DNA of 30,217 bases from Auxenochlorella pyrenoidosa (taxonomy: Eukaryota > Chlorophyta > Trebouxiophyceae > Chlorellales > Chlorellaceae), in assembly GCA_001430745.1 (NCBI GenBank), contig KQ482026.1, positions 1 through 30,217 on the forward strand, in the 5' to 3' direction. The notes beneath the pieces are model-generated. The model was not told where the DNA came from and did not search any database. It saw only the letters and a list, made by a program, of their open reading frames with translations. The position numbers were made by a program, and so were the translations under genes. This document shows positions 1 through 15,400 of this stretch, in pieces. Numbering within the stretch: position 1 is the stretch's first letter; each line of letters starts with the position of its first letter.

Positions 1-385
1 CTCCACCCCTGCCCCCCACCTGCTTGAAGTCTCAAACACCAAACACCGCACCGCCCTCTCCCGCTTCCGCACCAGTTGCCATGACCTTCGCATTGAACGC
101 GAACGCTACCTTCCCCAGGCCATCAAGGCATCACGCCATGAGCGCACCTGCCTGATGTGCGCTTCCTCTGCCATTGAGGACGAGACCCACATGGTTTTCC
201 ACTGCCCCCTTTACGATGACCTGCGCTTTACGTACGCAGACCTCTTCCCCACCCACTCGCCCCCATCCCTGCTTTGTTTTTTGTCACAAGATCAGACCCG
301 AGTTGCCGCATTCATCCACGACTGCTTTGTTTACCGCCGCCGATTTGCGTGTATGAGCCTCGCTGGCTCCGAATCCGCTCTGTAA
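1..385 (+). mobile_element. Non-LTR (LINE-type) retrotransposon, C-terminal zinc-finger end of the reverse transcriptase ORF (5' truncated by window)
   Basis: An open frame runs in from the left edge (frame 2) and stops at TAA 383-385. Its last ~127 residues have the pattern of the zf-RVT tail that follows reverse transcriptase/RNase H in plant and algal LINEs: a basic stretch with HRTALSRFRTSCHDLRIERE, then a Cys-x2-Cys ... His-x4-Cys knuckle (TCLMC ... ETHMVFHCP), then a short hydrophobic tail. No RT or RNase H motif is visible because the element continues outside the window, so activity cannot be judged. A four-unit AAGTC repeat directly overlaps the stop codon, consistent with a genuine 3' terminus of an insertion. 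Family membership is inferred from the zinc-knuckle pattern and could not be searched. Confidence 0.72.
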
Positions 386-403
386 GTCAAGTCAAGTCAA
401 GTC
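384..403 (+). repeat. (AAGTC)4 tail of the LINE fragment
   Basis: Four perfect AAGTC units begin inside the TAA stop of the reverse transcriptase frame. Short microsatellite tails instead of poly(A) are known at the 3' ends of several non-LTR clades, so this probably marks the insertion end. Confidence 0.6.
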
Positions 404-903
404 CTAGATCCCTCCCCACCAACACACAACACATGGGCGCCCGGCGGCGGCGGCCGGCCGCGAGCCCCCGCCGCCCGGGCGCGGCGCACAGCGGTGGAGG
501 GCTGGGGGCAAGGCATGCGGGCAGTGGTGGCAGCAGCACCAGCCCTCCGGCAGTGTGGCACGGTGGCCCATGGGGTTGGGTCAGGGCCCGGCTTGGCCCG
601 GCATGGCCGCCGGCACCCGCACACCGTCGCGCACGCGTGCACGCCCCCATACCTTGCACCGCCCCTTGCTGCTTGCTGCATGCCCCACCATCCACCGGCC
701 CACGCATGGTGGCTCAATTTTCATGAGCCTGTCCCGAGTGGTTTACAGTTTGCCCACTCACGCAAAAGCATGTGGAGGTCGGTGGTGTGCTGCAAGCAAA
801 GAATACGAAGCTCGGATGCAGAAAACAGACAGGAGGGAGACAGAAGCAGTGGGTCCATGACAAACTTGCACACAAGTTGCACACAAGGGTGGGTCCATGG
901 CCC
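404..903. other. Intergenic, about 500 bp, no gene recognised
   Basis: GC-rich sequence between the LINE tail and the stop codon of the minus-strand ubiquitin protease. Open frames on both strands are low-complexity Ala/Arg/Pro/Gly products of base composition, with no domain and no splice continuity. Part of it must be the 3' UTR and terminator of the protease gene. Confidence 0.6.
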
Positions 904-3900
904 TTAAGCAACGCGCTGGTAGAACAGCAGGTAGGGGCGGTTGGTCAAAACTTCTTGCTGCTTGACCTGGAACACGTTGCCATCGTCAAACCGCAACCAG
1001 CTGCAACCGGGAAGGGCAGTTCGCAACATGAACAGGCTTGCCAAATTCAGCCACCGGTGTAAGTGAAGACCGCCCTTGCAATGCAGGAAATAGGATTTCT
1101 GTGCGCTGAAACGGTGACGTGCCTTCCCCCGCCGCACCCTGTGCGCCCACCTGTCATCCGGCTGCCGCACGTCGGCAGTGTAGTGCCCGCTGCTGATGGT
1201 CTTGCCGTGGTGCACCACCGTGCTGACCAGCTCGTACTCGACGTTGCGCTCGCCGCTGTCGGCGGCCAGCCAGGAGCGCTTCATCTTGAGCCGGGGTGGG
1301 AAGGCCACCTGCTTGCTGCAAGCAGTTGAGGGGAGCAGGAGGGTGGGGGTCCCGGATGGAGGGGGGCTAGGCAACCTGCTGGTCAAGCTGGGGGAGCTGT
1401 TGTAAACGAGTCCCTCGTCAGCTCGGGCGGCGCCTTGTCGGCTAAGGAGGAGCTTCACAGGCAGCCAAGCCCCCCAGTCTTGGGACACGCAACAACCCAG
1501 TTGCCCAGCAAAGGGGGCGTGCACCCGGCCCTCACGTGATCTTCTGGCGCAGGTTGGCGGGGTCGAAGCGCATGAGGAAGAGGACGAGCAGCGAGGGCAG
1601 GCGCTGGAAGCGCACAGTCTTGGTGGCGCTGGTGGGCTGCGAGTGGTCGTGCGGCTTGTACCCGCTGATGGCCTCCCCGGCGGTCAGCTCCTCCAGCGCG
1701 TCCTCCACAGACCGCACCTGCGAGCAGGGTGGACCACACGGGGCCGGCACCGTGGGGCACACGCGGGACGACGCTGCAGGAGTCAACAGGTTTGGATGGC
1801 AGCTAAACCGGGAACCTGCCGCCTTGGGCGCAGACATGTCGGGCAGCATATGCCTGCACGGAAATGCGCCAGAATGCAGGCAGCGAAGATAAAAGCTCGG
1901 CTAGCCCTCCCTGTCTCAGAGGCTTGGCTACTCACGCTGTCGGACAGGATGTGCAGGGTGGCGGAGGTGAAGTGCTCGGGGGTCTCTGACGGCGGGTGCC
2001 CCTCGCACGTCACCGTGCTGCACGCCAGGGAGGGAACGGGCGCAGGAGGGCGGGGTGGAGACTTGAGCCAGCCGATTGGGCAGAGCAGGCAACGTGCTGT
2101 GCACAGCCGCCTGGACGCCAGCCAACAGCCATAAGCAAGCTCAGGGCCGCCTCCCCTTCCCATCCTGCCACGAGCAGGTGTCGAAGCGGTGCAGGTTTGG
2201 TGGATGAGCGGGGGCAACTGCGACTGCCTGTCGGCCCTCCTCCAAGCCAGGTCACATTCGGCCCACACCTGACAAAGGTGCCGCGCATGAGCGCCGACAC
2301 CGCCGTCTCGCTGTCCCCGCGCAGCTGCTGCCGCTTGGTCAGCCGGCGGCCGCTCTTGGTGAGCCACTCGTCCTCGGCGGCCGCCTTGGCGGCGTTGGCG
2401 GCAGCGGCAGCGGCGGCGGGCGAGGCGTGGTGGGCGGCCCCACCCGCGGCGTCGGTGCCTGCCAGCGCTGCCAGCTCGCTGTGCATGCGGTCCACCAGGA
2501 ACTCGAGGAAGTCGTGGGCGTCCTCCTGGTCGCGCTGCAAGGGGGGTGGGGGGGGGGGGCGTCCGACATGTGACGACGCAGCGCAATGAATCCCGGCCTC
2601 ACGCAAGCATGGGACAAGCGTACCCCGTGATAGAGCACAGAAGTGCCAGTCGGACATACGTCAAGCTAGCTCACCTCCAGCGCCAGCATGCCGTTGGCGC
2701 GGCGCCCGGCGCCCAGCACCATGCCGCCGCCGCTGCCGTGGTGAGCCGCCGGGCGGAAGGTGCTCACCACATCCAGCAGCATGTCGGGCAGGAATGGCTG
2801 GCCGCCCAGCAGCACAGACAGCGCGGCGGCCGCCTTGCCCACTGCCTCGCCTGTGCCGCTGGCCGCCTGCTGGGCAGCGGCCTGCTGCAGGGTTGGGAAC
2901 TCCGAGGCCAGGGCGGCCAGGGCGGCCAGGGTGGGGGTGGTGGCGGGGTCCAGGTCGGCCGCGGCATCCCGCAGCACCGCCAGCAGCGTGCAGAAACGGC
3001 TGCTGCCCAGCAGGGCCTGGGAGTGGTGTGGGGGCGGGGGTGGGGAGGATGAGGTGGGATGCGGCGTGGGCGAGCGCGCCAGGCATTACCTGAGAACATT
3101 TCAAGCATGGCGCGGCATGTTGCAACAAGGGCGCATGAAGGCATGCGATTGGTGGGGGTGGCCGGTGGGGGGCGGAAAGCAGGCAGGACAGGCAGGACCA
3201 GCGCGACGGCCACGCTGTGCAGTCCCCAGCCAGCCCTGCCCAGGCCCACCTGCAGGATGCTGTTCACAAAGCACAGGTTGCCCGGGTTGAGCAGGCCGCG
3301 CGGCTGCACCCGCGCAGACGCCGCGCCCGCCGGCTCAAAGTCCCGGAACAGCGGGCGCAGCGACTCGGGCAGCGGCCGGCTGGGGGCCGCCACGGGCACA
3401 GTCGGCGCTGGCACCGGGGCGGCAGCGGCAGCAGTTGGCAGGGTCGCAGGGACGGGGGCTGCGCTGGCAGCCGCCACGGAAAGAGCAGCCGCGGCGTTGG
3501 CATGGGCAGACGCCACATTGGCAGCACCGGGGCTACCACCTGTGCTGCCGGCGGTGCCGGCGCTGCGCTGCTGGTGATGATGCGGCAGGTAATCACCACT
3601 GCCCCTGCCGCCGCGCCTGCCCCGGCCGGCATGGAGGCCGTCGCGACCGGCGCCGCCGCGAGCGCCCACAGGGCCCCCGCGCCCGCCTGCGTGGCCCCGG
3701 CCACCACGCCCGGCATGCAGGTGCGCGCCATGCGGCTGGTGCTGCTGGTGCTGCTGATGCTGCTGTACGAGGGTAGGGGCAGGCGGCTGGCCCGGCACCC
3801 GCTGCGCGGTGGTGTGGCGCTGCGGCGCGACGCTTACCGGTGCATCTGCAACCGCTGCTGCCCGCGCTGCCCATGAGATGGGAGCAGCCGGGACCGAGGG

Positions 3901-6605
3901 AGCAGGCGCAGGGTGTGCCTTTGCTTCTAGCTCTCCTTGCTGCTCAGCCGGTGGCGCTGCTGCTGCTCCTGCCAGTGTGCCCTGTGCTGGCTGGTCATCA
4001 GCAGCACCGGACGCCCCCTTGGGCTGCAGCGCGTCACTGCCGCCTGCAGCCACTGGCTGTAGCGGCTGCTCTGCTGATGTTGTGGCTGCTGCTTGATGCT
4101 CCTGGGCCGCCATTGCTGCCCCGGGTTGCTGCTCCCGAGGTGCCGCCGGAGCTGCCGCCTGCTGCGCTGCGGATGCAGCGCCAGGGGCGGCTGCTGTTTC
4201 GGGCGCTGCTTCCAGGGCAAGAGGTGGCTGCTGCTGCTGCTGCTGCTGACCTTGCGGCTGCTCCTGCTGCTGTTGCTGCTGCTCCTGCTCTGCAGCTGCG
4301 GGCCCGGCGGGCCGCTGCTCACCCGCAGCGCCGGGGGCGGCTGGGGAGGCGGCCCTGCCCGAGGTGGAGGGGGCGGGGGAGGAGGGCGTGAAGACGGCGG
4401 CCTGGTGGTTCAGGGAGCCGCTGCCCGACGACTTGAGGCCCTGCAGCGCTGCAGGCGCTGCGCCCGGGGCGGCGGAGCGTGGGGATACGGGTGCGCCACG
4501 GCCCCAGGAGGGCCGCAGCGGCATGCCGTGCTGCTGCTGCGCTGCCGCCGCCGCCGCCTGCTGCTGGATGGGGGGCATGGGGCCCCACACAGGTGCGCCC
4601 GGAGCGTGCGACACAGGCGCCAGAGGTGGTGGGTGACCAGGCAGCTGCACACCCGGATGGCCAGGCATGGCCGGCACCAGGCCAAACGGCTGTGGAGGCA
4701 CGGGCACGCCTGCAGGTGGGCACAGCAGCACCAGAGGGCAGGGACACCAGTGAACCCCCAAGGACCGCGAGCTCGGCGTTGGCGGCAGGGGCACAGCGCA
4801 GAGGATGACGGCAGCGGCAGCCAGTTATGCCATGCATGTTCCGCAGCACCAGGCCTGTGCCTGCCCCCCCTTGGCCCAGCCTCACCTCGGCCCCAGCCGT
4901 GGGGATGCGGCATGGGCACAGCCGGGTGGGGCGCCATGCCAGGGTGCGGCGGCGGGTGCGGCATGCCCATCTCAAGGGGAGGCCCGGGGGGATGGTGTGC
5001 CAGGGGCGGGCCCATGGGGGCTGGCACCAGGAAGGGCGCGGGCACAGTGGGCGGCGGGATGCCTCCCGGAGGCAGGAAGAAGGGCGCTGGAGGCGGCAGG
5101 GCCCCGGGCGGCAGTGGCGGGCCGGGCACGGGCACTGCCATGCCCGCCGGCGCCGGCAGCGCGGGCCCAGGCGCCTCAGCTGGTGGCGGCGGTGCGCGGC
5201 CTGCTGCAGTGGCTGCCGGCATTGGCACTGCAGGCGGCATTGCAGGTGCCGTCTTGGCTGCTGCTGCCGGCGCTGCGGCGTCCTTCCCGACTTCTGGCGC
5301 CCCCTCGTCTGGCTGCGCAGCTGGAGGCTGAGCAGCCTGCGGCTTGGTGGCCTCTGCAGGTGCGGCCATGCCAGCGGCTCCCTCAGCATCCCTCGCCTGC
5401 TCAGCCCCACCTGCCGCTGCTCCTGCTGGCTGCTCTCCCGCCGGCTTACCCGCTGCATGCTGCTGCTCTGCTGTCACAGGTGCCGGGGGTGCGGCAGGCT
5501 GCGCTGCGGTGGGGGCCGCCGCCTGCTTGAGCGCGACCTGCGCCCAGGACCGGGTGGGGGCGCCGCCTGCGGGCTTGCTGGCAGCGCTTGTTGGGGCTGC
5601 AGCAGGCTTGGGGGCAGCGGCAACAGCAGTTGCAGGCTTGGCTGCAGCCGTGGGCGCTGGCAACTCTGCTTCCGCTGCTGCTCCTGCGAGTGCCGCGGGC
5701 TGCTCCGGCTGCGGCGCCGATGCAGCTGCAACTTGCCGCTGCTCCGTCTCCAAGTGCTTGGGCGACCCAGCAAGCGCAGGCTCTGCCTGGGGAACTCCCG
5801 TTGCTGCTGTCTCTGGCTGGAGTGCTGCCTCTGGCTGCTGCTGCCGCTGCTGCTGTTGCTCTTGCTGCCCATGTTTGGCAGCGATGGCTGCCCAGCTACG
5901 ACAAGCTGCATCGGAGGCTGGACGCGGTGCTGCCGCGGCAACTGCAGGCTTCTCCGTGGCGCCATAACTGGCAGCAGCAGCAGCAGGGCCGGCAGGCGCC
6001 TGCGTTGCCGGCTTCTTCCATGCCGCTGTTTGTGGCGCTCCACCACTGCCCTGCTGCTGCCGAGGTGCACGCTCGGCACCCGCGGTGTGCCCTTGCCGCT
6101 GCGGCCCCAGCTGCTGCATCACGTGTGGCTGCGCTGTTGTCTGCTCCTGGACTGGCCTGCTGCCTGCGCCATACCGCAGCGGGGCAGGTACGCGAGGTGC
6201 ACTGTAACGGTCGGCCCTGCCGCCACGCCCACCGCCACGGCCGCCGGCATAGCTGCTGCCGTAGGCAGGGCGCTCCCCCCCACCACGGTAGCCTCCAGCT
6301 TCGCCCTCCTCCTGCATTATTTGCACAGCAGGTAGATGGGGGACCGTGGCTCGGTTGCCAGCGTCTGTGGAAGCACGACGATCGGGGCTGCAGTTCCCCC
6401 TGACACACGCTACACCATACTATAGCAGCACGACGATGAGTTGGGGCAGCGGGCAGGGGCAATGCAGGGCTCCTCGGCCAAGGCAAGCTCGACACCCCCT
6501 CCTGGCAGCATCTGGCCCGCTCACCTTATTGCGAGCGGCACCGCGATTGTAGCCACCAGTCCTGCTGCTGCCGCTCTGCTGCTGCCGCTCCGCTGCTCCC
6601 TGCAT
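904..6605 (-). CDS. Ubiquitin-specific protease, USP10/UBP24-like, with RGG boxes in a long low-complexity N-terminus
   Basis: Cysteine deubiquitinase of the USP (peptidase C19) family. Nine exons, read downwards: 6605-6525, 6311-4886, 4709-3250, 3016-2675, 2534-2269, 2017-1936, 1717-1536, 1315-1151, 1000-904. All phases match, giving 1366 residues. The catalytic half starts near 970: Cys box NPGNLCFVNSILQ (Cys ~982), QEDAHDFLEFLVDR (~1106), His box SGHYTADV (His ~1324), then WLRFDDGNV (Asp ~1340) and LLFYQRVA at the end. Residues 1-960 are Ala/Pro/Gln-rich with polyQ runs, RGG clusters at ~34-59 and ~835-872, and three SWA motifs (~166, ~282, ~781). USP10 and yeast Ubp3 carry a SWA-type motif before the domain, which favours that subfamily. 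Head to head with PEX6. The start is uncertain: ATG 6605 is the first in frame after an upstream TGA, and the first acceptor could differ. Confidence 0.88.
4220..4310 (-). repeat. CAG/CTG trinucleotide tract encoding polyglutamine in the ubiquitin protease
   Basis: Two clusters of GCTGCTGCTG on the plus strand are read on the minus strand as CAG-rich Gln runs separated by Glu/Pro/Gly, at about residues 645-664 of the protease. Coding microsatellite, likely length-variable between strains. Confidence 0.7.
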
Positions 6606-6895
6606 TCGCCCGACCTGGGTTTCAACAGGCCGCAGGGGTGCACGGGTAATCCAGGATTGCGATGCAAAAGTCAGATGGGCCAAAGGAAACGCTGGGGCAG
6701 CATTTCATAGCGCAGCACGAGCAAAAGAGTTGAAACCTGGGGGTGCCGCGAAACCTGTGACCAAGTCTTTGAGGTCGGTCGGGCATAGATAGATGACGGC
6801 GATAGTGGGTTTTCTCTGCTAAGACCCTCTAGTCTCGGAGAATGTGCTGAGCGCAGCGTGGAACGGACGAGGCACCGACTGTCACCCCTGCTGTG
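6606..6895. promoter_or_regulatory. Bidirectional promoter region between the ubiquitin protease and PEX6
   Basis: The two predicted start codons face away from each other and are 290 bp apart, so both 5' UTRs and core promoters must lie here. No convincing TATA box or other motif was recognised; the interval is AT-richer than its flanks near 6720-6830. Confidence 0.5.
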
Positions 6896-12059
<5,164 letters not shown>

Positions 12060-12487
12060 CGCGCTGCATCACGACATCTAGGACAGCATCGTGGTGCCAT
12101 GCACTTCAGTGACTCGGGCTCATCATGCACCCTGTCTATCCAGCATTGGAGGGGAGGGCATTGAATGCGCGGCCCATTCTACCACCAGTTGCTTGCAACG
12201 CTGCCTCGACTAGCGTCGTCGCCGCCTGACGCCAAGGCTGAGTATGCTCAGAAACCAGCAGTCGCAAGTGGATTACGGTTACTGAACCTGCAAGCAGCCA
12301 GGTGCTGTCCAGGCAATGCGCGGTTGAGTGATGTGAGGAGTGTGCAATGCTGAGGCACGATGATTGTGACGAGCAGCGGCGGCGGCACAGCATGTGCTGT
12401 GCCAATGTGGCCAGGCAAGTGAGCGGGCGGATCCTGGCCCTCCGGGATCGTCAAGATCTCCGATCTTCGTGCAGTTTCCATTGTGCA
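12060..12487. other. Intergenic between PEX6 and the Cys-rich gene
   Basis: This stretch should hold the PEX6 3' UTR and the promoter/5' UTR of the next gene, which is on the same strand. Only short unsupported open frames are present; no repeat or RNA gene was recognised. Confidence 0.55.
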
Positions 12488-15400
12488 ATGGCATGGCTTC
12501 GCGACGGGCGTGTGCGGGCCGCGGCCTTGCGGGCCGCTCCGTGCCTCGCCCTCCTGCTGCTTTTGGGCACCGTAATCGTCAATTGTGAGCGCTTTGAAGC
12601 TTCATACTGCGATGCCGTCCAGCTTGTGCTCTGGCAACTTTAAAGTGGGGGAGTGTTTTTTTTGCTAAACCGGCCTTCTCGTGCCGCCCGTGCATGCAGG
12701 CCAAGGGAATGCATGGTGCGCGGATCTGCGGGAGGGCGTGTGACAGGCAGGGCGCTCACAAAGGGCTTTCCCGCCAACCGCCCCGGTCCCGCTTGCTTCC
12801 GCCCCCCGAGGTCCCGTGTGCTCTTGTCCTCCACATTCCTCTGCCAATGGTTGCTTACTCTCCTGCTCCCGTGCAGCTCGAGGCAGGAGTGCGAAACGTG
12901 CAGCAATGACTATGTCACGTGCAGAAAGGTGACTCGTCACTGGCTCGGAACTGACATTCTGGCCCACCTCCTGGCTCGCGAGTCAGTCGATCGAAAACGG
13001 GCAGCAGCAGCAGCTCAAGAGCTCCAATGCTCGTGCCCAACCGTTCCTGTTCCACCCATTTGCCACCTGCCTGCAGTGCCGTTCGGGCCACCACCTGGAT
13101 GGCAAGGGATTCTGCATGCCCTGCAAGGACCCCCTTGCCGACATCTGCACCGCCACCCGCACCCTCACCTGCATGACTGCCAACTATTCGGAACCCAGCC
13201 CTCTTTTGCTTCGCCTCGACCCCAAATCAGGAGCCTGCATTACATGGTAATGCCTGACTGGCGAAAGTCGTCAGCCTGTGTGCAACACAAGCATGCCGCT
13301 ACTATGTGCCCCGGCGGCAGCGCCTGTATGCCACATGCATGCTGCCTTCCTCCCTGCCCCCTGGCTGCAGCCCAGGCCTCTCGGCTTACGGCCCATGTGA
13401 AACCTGCGGGCCGGATGGCAAGTGCTCAAAGTGTGAGTTGCAGAGCGGCATCAGCCAATTGACAGAGAATGCTGGTGTACTGCTGCGGCTGGGAAGCCCC
13501 TGCTACAGCTAATGCCGCCTGTGCCCCCGCACACAGAAACGTCTACGGGTGACCCTTCTGTGGGTGACCCTCCTCCGGTTCCTTTGGTGCAGGCATCGAT
13601 GGGAACTATTTGGACAGCAAAGGAGTGTGCAAGGGTAAGCTGTTGGCTTGGGAAGCCTGCACCATGGCTGGACGTTTGGGTTGCAGCCTGCGAGCATGTC
13701 GAGAGCTGACAAGAACACAATCCAGCTGCCATGGCCCCTGGCCCTGCTGCAGAGTGCCCGCCGCTGTGTACCAAGTGCAATGCCACGGGCTGCATCCAGT
13801 GGTGAGCAACCTCCGCGCTCCTGCCTAGGCCAGCCGATGGCCGCCTCCCTGCCCTGCCTGCATATCGGCCAGCTGCCTGGGCATTGCCAGGAATAATTAC
13901 CAGGAATAATTACCAGGTGCACTGCCCTCCTGCAGCGACTGGGCCTTCTATGGGGAGGACTCCTGGATTGAGTTCCCCTCCTACGTTGTGTACAAGGACG
14001 CCCAAGGGCGCTGCCAGAAGTGAGGTCGGGCCTGCCCGCCAGGACGACGCACTGCCTTGTGGTTCTGTTCAAGGGGCGAGGGCGTACGTAGCAGTGACTG
14101 TGACGCAGCGATGTTTGCGCACAACCAAGCTTGCATGGCTGCAGCGTCCCAGGCCGCCTGCTTGCCGATGCTGCAGGTGCACTGCCCACCCATACGACAC
14201 CGGCTGCACAAAGTGCGATGCCCAGGGGCGCTGCATCGAGTGCAGTGACCCTGCTGCCTCGAGCGGGACCACGGTGCTGGACACAAAGGCTGGGAGGTGG
14301 GCGCGTCGCCTGCCTGTGGTGCAGCTGGAGCAGGCAGATGTGCTCAAGTGCCTTCCCTGCAGCCTGCAGGAACCTGTCACAGCCCTGACCTTAACAGACC
14401 GTCCACTGGCACACTTGCAACATGCTGGCAGTTTTGCCCATGTCGCTGCAGGTGTGTAAAGTGCAAAGACTCCCTGTGCGGGAAGGTGGGTGGGTGGAGT
14501 TGTTTGGGGGATCTCGGTTGCAAACCACTGTCTGGCTTGACTTCTTGTGAATACTGGTGGGAACAGTGCCAACAGGGGAAACTCTTGGCCGTGTGGCGTT
14601 GGGTGTTGCAGCAGTGTCAGTGGACAAAACACAACTGTGGGCACTTTGTTGAAAATGGAGCCTCTGGAACCGGGCCAAACTCTGCCCGCTGCTGGCGTCC
14701 CCTCCCCCAATGTGCAGTGCGACCCCCAGCAGCCCTCCAAGTGCTTCTTCTGCGCCAAAGAGCCCTACTGGAGCTACTGGGGGGAGGACTTTGGCTTGGT
14801 GAGCCCTCCGTGGGGTTGGCGTTGGCTGGTCGGTCAGCAGGAGGAGCCGAGCGGCACGGGGGAGGGCTGCCCAGGGAACCCACTGTGAGCCGACCGGTAG
14901 AAGCCAACACTGCCGAGTATTGAACACCCCACCAGATGGCCGCCATCTCGACCCAGCCTGTCTTGGTTCCCACCCCCCTCCCAAAGGTGTACCGTGATAG
15001 CAAGACAGGGGATTGCAAGTCATGGTAAGCGCGACATGAGGCAGACTGGGCATATTGTGCATAAAGGCTCGGGGGAAAATTGCTCGGTTTGGCCAAAATT
15101 TCCGCCTTACTTACAAGCCCGCCTCAGTCGAGCGGCTGGCCAGCCAACTCGCCCCCCTCCCCTCCGTTCCCCCTGCTCTGAACCCAGCCAGCACACCATC
15201 GAGAATGGATGCCTCGCATGCAATGGGCGTGGTGAGCCCCTGACACCCGAGCACCTGCTCCCACGGATGCGCACCTAGCCTGCCTCCTGGAATGGGCAAT
15301 CTGGCATGAACCATATTGCACCCGCTCCTCCCTACTGACCGCATGCCATGCAAGCCCTGCTGTTCTCCATCCCCCAAGCACACCCCCCTGCCAATGCCTG

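Noticed and set aside
494..907. 137-residue plus-strand open frame between the LINE tail and the protease
   Set aside because: Composition-driven frame in GC-rich DNA without domain, in the presumed 3' UTR of the protease gene.
4093..5331. Long plus-strand open frame of 412 residues rich in Leu/Arg/Gly opposite the protease gene
   Set aside because: It is the complement of CAG/GCN-rich coding sequence of the ubiquitin protease; no domain, no plausible start context.
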